A stretch of 64,000 bases of DNA from Halomonas lysinitropha (GCF_902500215.1 NZ_CABVOU010000039.1:124001-188000); one strand, 5' to 3'; shown: positions 8,594-17,260, counted from the first letter of the stretch. Notes: a model not told the origin generated them from the sequence alone. A program made the numbers and translations.

Positions 8594-9334
8594 ATGTCGC
8601 AAGAATCCTGCCTGGGCATCCTGCTGCCCGACGACGGACCGGATGACTACGAGTGGTACACCCTCGGCGACGAGGTGGCCGGGCTGTCGAGGATCCGGGT
8701 GGGCAAGGTACCGAGCGATGGCCACCATGCGCTCGCGGCGTTGCTGGCGCTGGGCGAGGTAGAGCGGTTGGCCCCGGTGGGCGGGACGCTGGTGGAACAG
8801 GGCGGGGCCGAGGCCGTGGTATGGGCCTGCACCAGTGCCAGTTTCATCGGCGGGCTTGACTGGGCCCGGGAACAGCGTGCGGCCCTGGCGTCCCGGCTGG
8901 GCGTGCCGGTGACCAGTACGGCGCTGGCCTTCCGCGAGGCGCTGGCCGCCCTGGGGCATACCCGGGTGGACCTGCTCAGCCCTTACCCCGACGACGTGAC
9001 CCTGAGACTGGTGAGCTTCTTGCGCGAAGCAGGCGTCACCGTGGTCAACGACAAGGCGCTGGACTGTCCCTATGCCGCCGACTCCCATCGGGCCGATCTG
9101 TCTGCGGAGGTGCGTCGCTTCTGTGCGCGCTATCCCGATGCCTCGCGGCCGTTGCTGGTCCCCGACACGGCGATCAATTCGCTGTTCCTGCGCGAGGCCC
9201 TGAGCCGCGAGACCGGCCGGGAACTGCTGACCGCCAACCAGGTGACCCTATGGGCCGGGCTCAAGCTGTTGGGCGGCTCCGGCTTGTCGGAAGACCGGGC
9301 GGAAGCGTTGCTGGGACCGCTTGCCTCGATCTGA
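8594..9334 (+). CDS. Asp/Glu racemase superfamily protein, maleate isomerase-like
   Basis: I start at the ATG at 8594, 8 bases after GGGAGA, giving 246 residues; an in-frame TTG at 8549 is less likely. The fold is that of maleate cis-trans isomerase and arylmalonate decarboxylase. The first catalytic cysteine is present in VWACTSASFIGG (Cys79). Where two-cysteine members have a second cysteine, this protein reads VPDTAINSLFLREAL with aspartate (Asp191). The start LGILLPDDGPDDYEW also fits the family. Maleate, hydantoin or malonate-type substrates are all possible, and the missing cysteine argues against ordinary two-cysteine racemisation. It lies alone between small unrelated genes. Confidence 0.75.
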   Translation: MSQESCLGILLPDDGPDDYEWYTLGDEVAGLSRIRVGKVPSDGHHALAALLALGEVERLAPVGGTLVEQGGAEAVVWACTSASFIGGLDWAREQRAALASRLGVPVTSTALAFREALAALGHTRVDLLSPYPDDVTLRLVSFLREAGVTVVNDKALDCPYAADSHRADLSAEVRRFCARYPDASRPLLVPDTAINSLFLREALSRETGRELLTANQVTLWAGLKLLGGSGLSEDRAEALLGPLASI

Positions 9335-9396
9335 GCTCCATCACAACCTCGGCAACGGGGGTGGCAGATATTACTCTTTCATAGCGAGGTATCATC

Positions 9397-9867
9397 ATGC
9401 TGCTCGAAGGCTCCTGCCACTGTGGCGCGGTGCGCTTCCGCGTCGAGTCACCGCACCCTTATCCCTATCAGCGCTGCTACTGTTCGGTCTGCCGCAAGAC
9501 TGCCGGCGGGGGCGGCTACGCCATCAACCTGGGGGCGCTGGCCGATACCCTCGAGGTGGAGGGCGCCGAGCACAAGCGCATCTACCATGCCGTCATCGAC
9601 GGCGAGCAGAGCTCCGGCGAGCGCCACTTCTGTGGCCGTTGCGCCAGTGCGCTGTGGGTCTTCGACCCGGGCTGGCCCGAACTGGTCCATCCCTTCGCTT
9701 CGGCGATCGACAGCGAGCTGCCGGTTCCGCCCGAGCGGGTCCACCTGCTGCTCGACAGCAAGGCCTCCTGGGTGGAGGTAGAGGCCCACGACAACGACCA
9801 GTGCTTCGCCCATTATCCGGAGGAGAGCCTGGCCGAATGGCACCGGCGACGGGGCCTGGAACGCTAG
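9397..9867 (+). CDS. GFA family zinc protein (glutathione-dependent formaldehyde-activating enzyme-like)
   Basis: The 156-residue protein has the zinc-binding pattern of the GFA (Mss4-like) family: GSCHCGAVRFRV at the start, then RCYCSVCRKTAGGG, then HFCGRCASALWVF. The cysteines of CHC, CYCSVC and CGRC supply the two zinc sites. The founding enzyme forms S-hydroxymethylglutathione from formaldehyde, but that activity is disputed and most relatives are uncharacterised, so only the family is assigned. A second, distinct member lies at 13459. It is co-directional with the maleate isomerase-like gene 62 bases upstream. Confidence 0.88.
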   Translation: MLLEGSCHCGAVRFRVESPHPYPYQRCYCSVCRKTAGGGGYAINLGALADTLEVEGAEHKRIYHAVIDGEQSSGERHFCGRCASALWVFDPGWPELVHPFASAIDSELPVPPERVHLLLDSKASWVEVEAHDNDQCFAHYPEESLAEWHRRRGLER

Positions 9868-9999
9868 TCGGCAGGCGCGACGGAACTGGCAGCGCTATCC
9901 GGCTGTGCCACAATGGCGCTGCCCGGTGGGCATGGCGGAGGAAGGCCCCCGGCAAGCGATGCACGGAGAGTGGTGCATGTCGAAAGGAGGTGAGCGGTC

Positions 10000-10968
10000 A
10001 TGGCGGAGCAGGCGGCAAGCAGCGAAGGGATTCCGGTGGGTATCAGCGCCTGCCTGAAGGGCGAGCAGGTGCGTTACAACGGCGGGCACAAGCGCTCCCG
10101 CTACTGCCTGGAGGTCCTCCAGGACCGCTTCGACTTCGAGCCCTTCTGCCCTGAACTCGAGGCCGGACTCGGTGTTCCCCGCGACCCCATCCGTCTGGTC
10201 GGGCTGCAGGGCGAGGAGCCTCGCGTGCAGGGCACTAGGGATCCGAGCCTCGATGTCACCGAGGAACTGGACAAGGTCAGCACGGCCTTTGCCGACAGCC
10301 ACCGCCATCTGCGTGGCTTCATCCTGATGAAGGGGTCGCCGAGCTGCGGGCTGGAGCGGGTCAAGGTCTACCACCCCAACGGCATGCCCAGCCACGCCGA
10401 CTCGGGCGCCTTCGTGCGTGCCCTACGCCGCCACTTCCCGGAACTGCCGCTGGAAGAGGAGGCGCGCATGAACGACCCGGTGCTGCGCGAGAACTTCATC
10501 ACCCGGGTCTACGCCTTCGACGACTGGAAGCGCCGGGTCGAGGCCGACCCCAGCTACCATGCTCTGCTGCAGTTCCACAGTCGCCAGAAGTACCTGTTGA
10601 TGGCCCATCACGTGGAAGCCTATCGCGAGCTCGGGCGTTACCTGGCCGAGTCAAGCAAGCTGCCGCTGGAGGAGGCCATGGCCCACTACCTGCAGCGCTT
10701 CATGGCTGCGCTGGGCCGGCCGGCGACCCGCAAGACCCACGCCAATGCACTGATGCATGTGCTGGGGTATCTCAAGGAGGCGGTGGACGGCGAGACCCGC
10801 CAGGACCTGCTGGCGGCCATCGAGGACTATCGCCTGGGGCGTGTGCACCTGGTGGTGCCGATCCGCCTGCTCAACCACTACGTGAAGCGCCATGGCTCGG
10901 ACTATATCCGCGAGCAGACCTACCTGGATCCGCACCCCTACGAGCTGGGGCTGCGCAATACCATCTGA
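10000..10968 (+). CDS. DUF523-DUF1722 protein, TudS-like Fe-S domain
   Basis: The first half (about residues 10-160) is DUF523. It keeps three cysteines in ISACLKGEQVRYNGGHK (Cys18), FEPFCPELEAGLG and MKGSPSCGLERV. In the related thiouracil desulfidase TudS such cysteines hold a [4Fe-4S] cluster, so sulfur removal from thiolated bases is a plausible but unproven activity. The second half (about 170-322) is DUF1722 (YbgA-like), with FHSRQKYLLMAHHVEAYREL. The two-domain length of 322 residues is normal for this fusion. An almost perfect ribosome binding site, AAAGGAGGTGA at 9983-9993, precedes the ATG. Confidence 0.85.
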   Translation: MAEQAASSEGIPVGISACLKGEQVRYNGGHKRSRYCLEVLQDRFDFEPFCPELEAGLGVPRDPIRLVGLQGEEPRVQGTRDPSLDVTEELDKVSTAFADSHRHLRGFILMKGSPSCGLERVKVYHPNGMPSHADSGAFVRALRRHFPELPLEEEARMNDPVLRENFITRVYAFDDWKRRVEADPSYHALLQFHSRQKYLLMAHHVEAYRELGRYLAESSKLPLEEAMAHYLQRFMAALGRPATRKTHANALMHVLGYLKEAVDGETRQDLLAAIEDYRLGRVHLVVPIRLLNHYVKRHGSDYIREQTYLDPHPYELGLRNTI

Positions 10969-10978
10969 AGAAGACACC

Positions 10979-11046
10979 CCATCGCGCAGCCAGCTGTGCT
11001 CCCACAGGGGCGTGCCATCGCGCAGCAAGCTGTGCTCCTACAGGGC
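10979..11046. repeat. Two tandem copies of a 36-base-period intergenic repeat
   Basis: Copy one begins at 10979 (CCATCGCGCAGCCAGCTGTG, continuing to CCCACAGGG) and copy two at 11015 (CCATCGCGCAGCAAGCTGTG, continuing to CCTACAGGG). They differ at very few positions. Each contains an AGC..GCT inverted repeat. They sit between two convergent genes, the usual place for REP-like elements, and may act as a bidirectional terminator or mRNA stabiliser. Confidence 0.75.
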
Positions 11047-11070
11047 CGGTTCCGTGCATTCAGAATGTTC

Positions 11071-11937
11071 TCAGAGCTCCCGCTCATCGCGAGTCGAGCG
11101 CAGCAGCACCTTGTCCAGTGCCCGGGTACCGAGCAACCGCTTGAGGGTGCCGAATAGATGGGTTGGCAGCGTCACGTAGTAGCGCGCCTTGGGGCGCGGG
11201 CTCTCCAGGGCGTGCACCAGTTTGCTGACCACCGCCTCGGCGCCGAGGGTGAAGCGCCCGCCACTGTCATCGCCGGCCAGCCGCGCCTCGACGGCGCGGT
11301 AGGTCTCGGCATGGGCGCTGTGCGCGGTATCGATATGCGCCTTGAAGGCGCGGTAGGCGTTCTCGCGAAAGCGGCTGCTGATCGGCCCCGGCTCGATCAG
11401 GCTGACCTGGATGCCGCTGCCGGTCAGCTCCAGGCGCAGGGTATCGGTCAGCCCCTCCAGGGCGAACTTGGAGCAGACATAGGCGCCGCGGTAGGGCAGG
11501 GCGGCCAGGCCCAGAACCGAGCTGTTCTGCACGATTCGCCCGTGGCCCTGGCGGCGCATCGCCGGCAGCACCCGACAGGTGAGCTCATGGGTGCCGAGCA
11601 GGTTGGTCTCCAGTTGGGCGCGCAGCACCTCGCGGCTGAGGTCCTCCACGGCCCCGGGCTGGCCATAGGCGGCATTGTTGAACAGCGCATCGAGCCGTCC
11701 CCCGGTTGCCGCCAGTACCGCCGCGACGCAGGCCTCGATGGAAGTGCTGTCCTTCAGTTCGAGGGGCAGGGCCTCCAGGCCGGCCTCGCGCAGCCTGGCC
11801 AGGTCTTCCTCGCGCCGGGCGGTCGCGAACACCCGCCAGCCGCGGTCGACCAGGGTCCGGGCGGCGGCCTGGCCGATGCCGCTGGAGCAGCCGGTGACCA
11901 GCACGCTGCGGGAGGGTGCATCGGGAGAGGCGGGCAT
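11071..11937 (-). CDS. Short-chain dehydrogenase/reductase (SDR)
   Basis: The start is placed at the ATG at 11937, giving 288 residues, because SDRs begin just before the nucleotide motif, here SVLVTGCSSGIGQAAARTL at about residue 11. Other family marks are NNAAYGQPG, the catalytic serine in QNSSVLG, and YVCSK (Tyr-x3-Lys). The variant TGCSSGIG and the EPGPISSRFRENA stretch fit classical SDRs of the 17-beta-hydroxysteroid-like group. It should oxidise or reduce an alcohol or carbonyl with NAD(P); the substrate is unknown. It is divergent from the methyltransferase gene at 12085, and the 147 bases between should hold both promoters. Confidence 0.9.
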   Translation of the reverse strand: MPASPDAPSRSVLVTGCSSGIGQAAARTLVDRGWRVFATARREEDLARLREAGLEALPLELKDSTSIEACVAAVLAATGGRLDALFNNAAYGQPGAVEDLSREVLRAQLETNLLGTHELTCRVLPAMRRQGHGRIVQNSSVLGLAALPYRGAYVCSKFALEGLTDTLRLELTGSGIQVSLIEPGPISSRFRENAYRAFKAHIDTAHSAHAETYRAVEARLAGDDSGGRFTLGAEAVVSKLVHALESPRPKARYYVTLPTHLFGTLKRLLGTRALDKVLLRSTRDEREL

Positions 11938-12084
11938 CACTGGGGCTCCTGCCAGAGGGAAGGTCGGGGTACGGCGCCATGAGGACGCCCGGAGGTCAAC
12001 TCCGCACTCTGTCGCCTGGCGCCCGGCCATGCAAGCCAATCGTGAAGCCCCTACAATGCGCCCCTGTTTCGAGACCGAACCGCC

Positions 12085-13290
12085 ATGCCCGTGATCCCCT
12101 CCCATGCCGAGCGTTTTGCGCGACTGACCGAACTGCTGGCCGAGTGGCAGCCGCTGTGGGGGCCCATGCCGTTCCAGCATCGGCGGCTGCCCTGGGCCGA
12201 GGCGCATCCCGAGCTCGCCGACAGGCTGCGCTCACTCGATGACGCCCAATGTGAGCGGTTGCAGGCCGCTCCCTTTACCGCATCTCCCCTGGCCAAGTGG
12301 CTACCGGTGGGTGAACTCGAGTCACTGGTCGCGCTTCCCGAGCTGCCGGCCGAGGGAGCGTGTTTGCCCCCTGCGTGGGCCGAGCACATGGGGGGGCGCA
12401 AGTGGCAGCAGGTCGCGGCCTTCGTGCCCCGGATGGCGGCGCAGCCGGAGGCCAAACTGCTGGAGTGGTGTGCGGGCAAGGGCCATCTGGCCCGGACCCT
12501 GGCCCGCCATCTCGACCGCGAGGTCACCGGCCTGGAGTGGCAGGCCGCCCTCTGCCGCGACGGCCAGGCGCTGGCCGAGCGGCGGGGGGCCCGGGTGCGA
12601 CTGGCGCAGCAGGATGTGCTGGCCCCCGACGCCGCCCGTTGGCTTGCGGCGGATACTCAGGTGGCGGCCCTGCATGCCTGCGGCGACCTGCACGGGCGGC
12701 TGATCGAGCTGGCTGCCGAGCAGGGCAGTGCCGTGACCCTGGCGCCGTGCTGCTATCACCGCAGCGCCGATGCGCACTATCGGCCGTTCTCGCAGGGGGG
12801 ACGCGAGCTGGCCGCCGAGCACGGCTTGTCGCTCTCCCGGGAAGACCTGGCCATGGCGGTGCAGGAGACCGTGACCGCACCGCGCCATGTACGCCGCCAC
12901 CGTCAGAGGTCCAATGCCTGGCGGCTGGGTTTCGATGCCCTGCAGCGCCAGGTACGGGGCCTGGATGCCTACCTGCCGGTACCGAGCCTGGCCTATGGCC
13001 GGATGCCCGACAGTTGCGCCGGATTCTGCCATTGGGCGGCCGAACGCAAGGGGCTATCACTGCCGGCGGGCATCGACTGGGGCGCCCTCGAGGAGGAGGG
13101 CCAGCGACGCCAGGCCGAGGTCTCCCGCCTCGAGCTGGTTCGCCATCTCTTCCGGCGTCCGCTGGAGGTGTGGCTGGTGCTGGACCGCCAGCGACGCCTC
13201 GAGGAGGCGGGCTTCAGGGTCGAACTTGGCACCTTCTGCGACCGCGAATTGACGCCACGCAACCTGATGCTGCGGGCCTCGCGGGGCTAG
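12085..13290 (+). CDS. SAM-dependent methyltransferase of the METTL25/GSTCD-like type
   Basis: The 401-residue protein has a class I methyltransferase core from about residue 125: LLEWCAGKGHLARTLA is the SAM-binding motif I and VTGLEWQAALC follows as motif II. VAALHACGDLHGRLIEL and LAPCCYHRSAD are typical of the group containing eukaryotic METTL25 and GSTCD. The N-terminal 120 residues are not recognised. C-terminal parts include LAYGRMPDSCAGFCHW. The methylated substrate is unknown; relatives act on RNA or protein. I see no clear ribosome binding site, and the ATG is chosen as the first in frame. Confidence 0.8.
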   Translation: MPVIPSHAERFARLTELLAEWQPLWGPMPFQHRRLPWAEAHPELADRLRSLDDAQCERLQAAPFTASPLAKWLPVGELESLVALPELPAEGACLPPAWAEHMGGRKWQQVAAFVPRMAAQPEAKLLEWCAGKGHLARTLARHLDREVTGLEWQAALCRDGQALAERRGARVRLAQQDVLAPDAARWLAADTQVAALHACGDLHGRLIELAAEQGSAVTLAPCCYHRSADAHYRPFSQGGRELAAEHGLSLSREDLAMAVQETVTAPRHVRRHRQRSNAWRLGFDALQRQVRGLDAYLPVPSLAYGRMPDSCAGFCHWAAERKGLSLPAGIDWGALEEEGQRRQAEVSRLELVRHLFRRPLEVWLVLDRQRRLEEAGFRVELGTFCDRELTPRNLMLRASRG

Positions 13291-13458
13291 GAGCATGATT
13301 CGTTAAATAGCGGGCTATTCGCCTCATCAGATCGATAAACTTGTCTCGAAAGCCGAATCTCTCGCGACGATCGGTCAAATCCGACAGGCTCCTAGCGAGG
13401 GAGCTTCTACACTAGGGGGGATTCTCTTGTCAGGAGGAACCCTCCCGGGAGGTGTGAG

Positions 13459-13893
13459 ATGAGCGATGCCAAGACCTATCACGGCGCCTGCTTCTGCGGT
13501 GCCGTCCAGCTGAGGGTCACCGGTGAACCGGCAGCCATGGGCTACTGCCACTGCGAGGACTGCCGCCACTGGTCGGCGGGCCCGGTGAACGCCTTCACGC
13601 TGTGGAAGCCCGAGGCGGTGGAAGTGGTGCAGGGGGCCGACACGCTGGCCAGCTACCACCGGACGCCGGCCAGCCTTCGCCAGTGGTGCCGGAGCTGCGG
13701 CGGCCATGTGTTGACCGACCATCCCGGGATGGGGCTGGTCGATGTCTATGCGGCGATCCTCCCCGACCTGACGTTCGAACCGGCCTTGCATGTCCACTAT
13801 CAGGAGTCGGTGCTGCGCATTGTCGATGGCCTGCCCAAGATGCGCGACGTGCCCGCCGAGATGGGCGGTACGGGGGAGACCCTCGACGAGTGA
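13459..13893 (+). CDS. GFA family zinc protein (second copy, divergent type)
   Basis: The 144-residue protein has the GFA zinc pattern: GACFCGAVQLRVTG, then YCHCEDCRHWSAG, then QWCRSCGGHVLTD. It shares the cysteine spacing but little else with the GFA protein at 9397, so it is a separate subtype rather than a recent duplicate. Glutathione or formaldehyde chemistry is possible but not shown. The ATG follows CGGGAGGTGTGAG, a strong ribosome binding site inside a small inverted repeat (CCCTCCCGGGAGG) that might hide it in the mRNA. It converges with the binding-protein gene, 11 bases apart. Confidence 0.87.
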   Translation: MSDAKTYHGACFCGAVQLRVTGEPAAMGYCHCEDCRHWSAGPVNAFTLWKPEAVEVVQGADTLASYHRTPASLRQWCRSCGGHVLTDHPGMGLVDVYAAILPDLTFEPALHVHYQESVLRIVDGLPKMRDVPAEMGGTGETLDE

Positions 13894-13904
13894 CGTGATC
13901 GGAA

Positions 13905-15011
13905 TCACTGCGCTTCCCTCGCCTCCAGCCAGGCCTGGAAGTACTCCTGGATGCGTCCCAGGGACTGGGCGTACCAGGCCTCGTCCTTGGTCAGTGCCCG
14001 TTCGGCATTCAGCGGATGGGTGGGGATGTGCAGGCGCATATCCACGCCGCTGTCGGGGTGGGTGGTGACGCGAACGGCCGCCGAGCGACGGGCCGGGCCG
14101 TAGGGGATGTGCCTCGCCAGATCGGCGAGGCGCTCGGTGGTGGTGGCGAAGCGCAGGAAGTCTCGGGCCGTCTCGGGATGGGGGGCCCCGCGAGGGATCG
14201 CCCAGGTCTCGTGCTCCTGGACCTGACCGTCCCAGAGAATTTCGATGGGCACCCCGCGGTTGACCATGGCGTCGAAGAAGCGGCCGTTGTAGCCCGAGGC
14301 CATCACCACCTTGCCCTCGGAGAGCAGCCGCGGCGGGGTATCGCCGGCCTCCCACCAGTGGATATTCTCCAGGTCGTCGAGGCGCTCCAGCGCCAGGTCG
14401 AGGCCGCGCCGGGTGCTCAGCAGGCCGTAGAGCTCCTCGTGGGGCACGCGATAGGAGAGCAGTGCCCATTCCAGGTTGACCGCCGGGGTTCGCTGCAACG
14501 CCCGAGGCCCCGGGAAACGCTGCTGGTCGAAGAGGTCCTCGATGCCGTCGGGACGCGTGCCGGGGAAGGCATCACGGCGATAGGCGACCACGGTGGCGAA
14601 GATGCTGTGGGTGATGGCGCAGCGCCCGAAGGCGTCGGGCACGAAGTCCTGCTCCGGCGGCGTGCCGTCCGGGGCTGGCGCCAGCAGGGTGGGTGAGAGC
14701 GGTTGGAGTAGCCCCTCCGCGCAGGCGACCATGGCCTCGCTGCGGGTCATGTCGATCAGGTCCCAGGGCACCTCATCCTCGGCCACGGCGCGGCGCAGGT
14801 CCTCCAGCCCCCCATCGTACTGCGCCACCTCGATCGAGATGCCGGTGGCGTTGGTATAGGGTGCGAAGAGGGCCGCCTGCTGGGCGCGCTCATAGGCGCC
14901 CCCCCAGCTCAGTATGCTGAGAACACCGTCGTCCGCCTGCCCATGCACGCCTGGGAACATCCCCAGCCACAGTACGCACGCCAGTCGCCATTTATGCTTA
15001 TCCCGTGCCAT
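13905..15011 (-). CDS. Periplasmic extracellular solute-binding protein (polyamine-type)
   Basis: The 368-residue protein starts with a Sec signal (Arg/Lys, then LACVLWLGMFPGVHG, likely cut near HGQA) and continues VLSILSWGGAYERAQQ, the start of the PotD/spermidine-putrescine type of binding protein. WDLIDMTRSEAMVACAEGLL and TPPRLLSEGKVVMASGYNGR fit the same family. It should deliver a cationic ligand to an ABC permease, but no permease or ATPase gene lies nearby, so it is an orphan and its ligand is unknown. Its start overlaps the end of the upstream ClC gene by 14 bases, which indicates translational coupling. Confidence 0.85.
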   Translation of the reverse strand: MARDKHKWRLACVLWLGMFPGVHGQADDGVLSILSWGGAYERAQQAALFAPYTNATGISIEVAQYDGGLEDLRRAVAEDEVPWDLIDMTRSEAMVACAEGLLQPLSPTLLAPAPDGTPPEQDFVPDAFGRCAITHSIFATVVAYRRDAFPGTRPDGIEDLFDQQRFPGPRALQRTPAVNLEWALLSYRVPHEELYGLLSTRRGLDLALERLDDLENIHWWEAGDTPPRLLSEGKVVMASGYNGRFFDAMVNRGVPIEILWDGQVQEHETWAIPRGAPHPETARDFLRFATTTERLADLARHIPYGPARRSAAVRVTTHPDSGVDMRLHIPTHPLNAERALTKDEAWYAQSLGRIQEYFQAWLEAREAQ

Positions 15012-16767
15012 GTTCCTCCCGTCTCATTTCGTCGCCGTGTGCCAGGTAGGCGCGGGTAATGCTCGACTCGAAGACCACGCCCCGGAAGGCGTCCTCCGCA
15101 GCGGGGTCGACCACCGGCAGGGCCTCGCCGGTGACGTCCTGCAACTTGGCCATGGCGTCCCACAGCGAGGTATCCGGCTGCACCACCGGTCGTGCCAGGG
15201 TCGCTACCTCGCCGACCCGCGCCGGCCCGCTCGCCGACTCTCGTGCGGCCTCCAGGTCGGCCAGGCTCACGCAGCCCCGGTAGCGTCCCTGGTCATCGAC
15301 CAGGTACCCCTCGCCATGTCGGGCCCGGCACAGGGTGGTCACCGCCTCGGCCACGGGCGTCTGCGGATGCAGGGTCACGCAGTCCTCGCTCAGGTAATCG
15401 GCCACGGGCGTGGTGCGCAGAACGGCACGTCCGCGTCCGGCGGAAAGGTCCAGGCCGCGACGCTCGAGCTGAATGTCGAACAGTGAGCGGCCGAAGAGCT
15501 GGGCGGCGATGGGGCTGGCCAGGGTCACACTGGCCAGGGCGGCGGTGGTCAGCGCATAGCTGCCGGTCAATTCGAAGACGATCAGCAGGCTGGTCAAGGG
15601 GGCGCCGATCACCGGCGAGGTCACCGCCACCATGCCGCATACGGCATAGAACACGAAGGTCTCCTGGGGCGCGCCGCTGAGCTGGCCGACCAGGCTGCCG
15701 CAGAGGGCACCGAACAGGGTGCCGATGACCAGCGCCGGGCTGAACACCCCGCCGCTGAAGCCCATGCCCAGGCAGAGCCCGGTGGCGGCGATCTTGAGCA
15801 CCAGTACCAGCAGCAGCTCGGCACTGCCGAACGCGCCGGCGATGGTGGCGAAGCGCAGGGTCTCCTGGCCCATGCCGAGGATGTCGGGAATCCACAGCGC
15901 GGTGAGGCCCAGCAGGGCGCCGGCCAGGGCGGGGCGCAGGGGTGCGGCGATCGGCAGGGAGCCGGCCAGGCGCGTGACACCCAGGATGGTGTGCATGTAG
16001 GCCCCGGCGACCAGGGCCCCCAGGCCGCCGATGGCGAGGAAGGCCACGAACTCCCAGGGCAGGGGGACGGCGGTGTCGGCAACATGGAAGAGGGCACCGC
16101 GGTCGAGCACATTGGTGGCGATCACATAGCCGACCAGGGCGGCCGCGGCCACCGGGGCGAAGGCGCGCAGGGCGTAGTGGCGAAGCACCACCTCGTGGGC
16201 GAAGACGATGCCCGCCAAGGGGGCATTGAAGGCGGTGGCGATGGCCGCGGCCACCCCGCAGGCGATGGTGATGTTATCGTCGGAGCGTCCCAGGCGCAGC
16301 AGCCTTGCGACCTGCGAGCCCAGGGTGGCGCCGAGATGGACCAGGGGGCCGTACTGACCCACCGAGGCCCCGGACCCCAGCGAGACCAGGGCAGTCAGTG
16401 CCGAGAGCCCCCCGGCCCGGGCCGGCAGCCGGCCGTGGCGGGTCTGAACCGCGGCGATCACGTCGGCCGGGGTATGGGGGCGCCGCTCGGGGATCCTGAG
16501 ATGCAGCAGGCCGACCACCAGGCCTCCCAGCGCTGGCACCGCGATCGTGGCGGCCAGCAACAGACCGGGATGGTCGAACATCATGCGGCTGCGCGGCGAG
16601 ATCAGCAGCAGGTCATTGAGGGCCAGCACCGCGCTGACAAAGGCCACCGCGAGCAGGGCGGCGACGGCCCCGACGATGGCCCCCAGCAGCACCAGGCCCA
16701 GGAAACGGACGACGGACAGGGGACCGCGGCCGGAAGCGATGCGTTCTGGAAGGGAATCCATCTTCAA
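14998..16767 (-). CDS. ClC family chloride channel/transporter with CBS pair
   Basis: The 589-residue protein has a ClC membrane domain (about residues 20-440) and two CBS domains (about 450-575) that usually bind nucleotides. The loop normally reading GREGP is GQYGP here (in GSGASVGQYGPLVHLG), placing Tyr139 where the gating glutamate sits. GGVFSPALVIG is normal. The usual GSGIP anion motif is not present; LHLRIPERRPHTP occupies that region. Loss of the glutamate uncouples chloride from protons in studied ClCs, so a passive channel or a different anion is suggested. It overlaps the binding-protein gene downstream. Confidence 0.9.
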   Translation of the reverse strand: MKMDSLPERIASGRGPLSVVRFLGLVLLGAIVGAVAALLAVAFVSAVLALNDLLLISPRSRMMFDHPGLLLAATIAVPALGGLVVGLLHLRIPERRPHTPADVIAAVQTRHGRLPARAGGLSALTALVSLGSGASVGQYGPLVHLGATLGSQVARLLRLGRSDDNITIACGVAAAIATAFNAPLAGIVFAHEVVLRHYALRAFAPVAAAALVGYVIATNVLDRGALFHVADTAVPLPWEFVAFLAIGGLGALVAGAYMHTILGVTRLAGSLPIAAPLRPALAGALLGLTALWIPDILGMGQETLRFATIAGAFGSAELLLVLVLKIAATGLCLGMGFSGGVFSPALVIGTLFGALCGSLVGQLSGAPQETFVFYAVCGMVAVTSPVIGAPLTSLLIVFELTGSYALTTAALASVTLASPIAAQLFGRSLFDIQLERRGLDLSAGRGRAVLRTTPVADYLSEDCVTLHPQTPVAEAVTTLCRARHGEGYLVDDQGRYRGCVSLADLEAARESASGPARVGEVATLARPVVQPDTSLWDAMAKLQDVTGEALPVVDPAAEDAFRGVVFESSITRAYLAHGDEMRREEHGTG

Positions 16768-16852
16768 GGTGTAGGTGGCCAGCCTGCACAGGGCAAGTGC
16801 CGCCGTAAACTGTCTGCCGGCCGTGCCTGGTGTACCCCATGGGCACGTCGCT

Positions 16853-17260
16853 TCAGGCGGCCTGGGCCTCGGCCTTGCCGAAGCGGCGGTGCAGCCAGGC
16901 GTTGATATCCTCGGACTCGTAGAGCCACTCGGTGACGCCGTCGTCGTGAATGATCTTCAGGCAGGGCACCTTGACGCGGCCCCCGCCCTCCTGGAGCTCA
17001 CGGCGATGGTCGGGATCGAGCTGGGCATCGCGGACCTCGATATTCAGCCCCAGGCGAGCGATCTCCTTGCGCACCTTGATGCAGAACGGACAGGTGCGGA
17101 ACTGGTAGAGCGCCAGGTTTTGGCACGCTTCGTCGACCCGGGCCTGTTCTTCAGGGCTGCGCTCGATGGCCTGAGGGGTGGAGAGTTTCTCGGAGATCAG
17201 CATGACCGGCGCCAGCACCAGGCGCAGGCCGCGAAAGAAGGTGCGAATCAGGATTCTCAT
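16853..17260 (-). CDS. Glutaredoxin-like protein with N-terminal hydrophobic extension
   Basis: The 135-residue protein has a glutaredoxin fold at about residues 48-130. The redox motif is FRTCPFCIKVRKEI (CPFC). VKVPCLKI supplies the cis-proline and YESEDINAWL the glutathione-binding end. An extra N-terminal segment (RILIRTFFRGLRLVLAPVML) is hydrophobic and basic and could anchor it to the inner membrane. It probably reduces disulfides or glutathione adducts with electrons from glutathione. It lies upstream of the ClC gene on the same strand, 85 bases away. Confidence 0.88.
   Translation of the reverse strand: MRILIRTFFRGLRLVLAPVMLISEKLSTPQAIERSPEEQARVDEACQNLALYQFRTCPFCIKVRKEIARLGLNIEVRDAQLDPDHRRELQEGGGRVKVPCLKIIHDDGVTEWLYESEDINAWLHRRFGKAEAQAA

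Noticed and set aside
12360..13298. 312-codon plus-strand frame inside the methyltransferase gene
   Set aside because: Out of frame with the SAM motifs; Gly/Arg/Pro-rich shadow.
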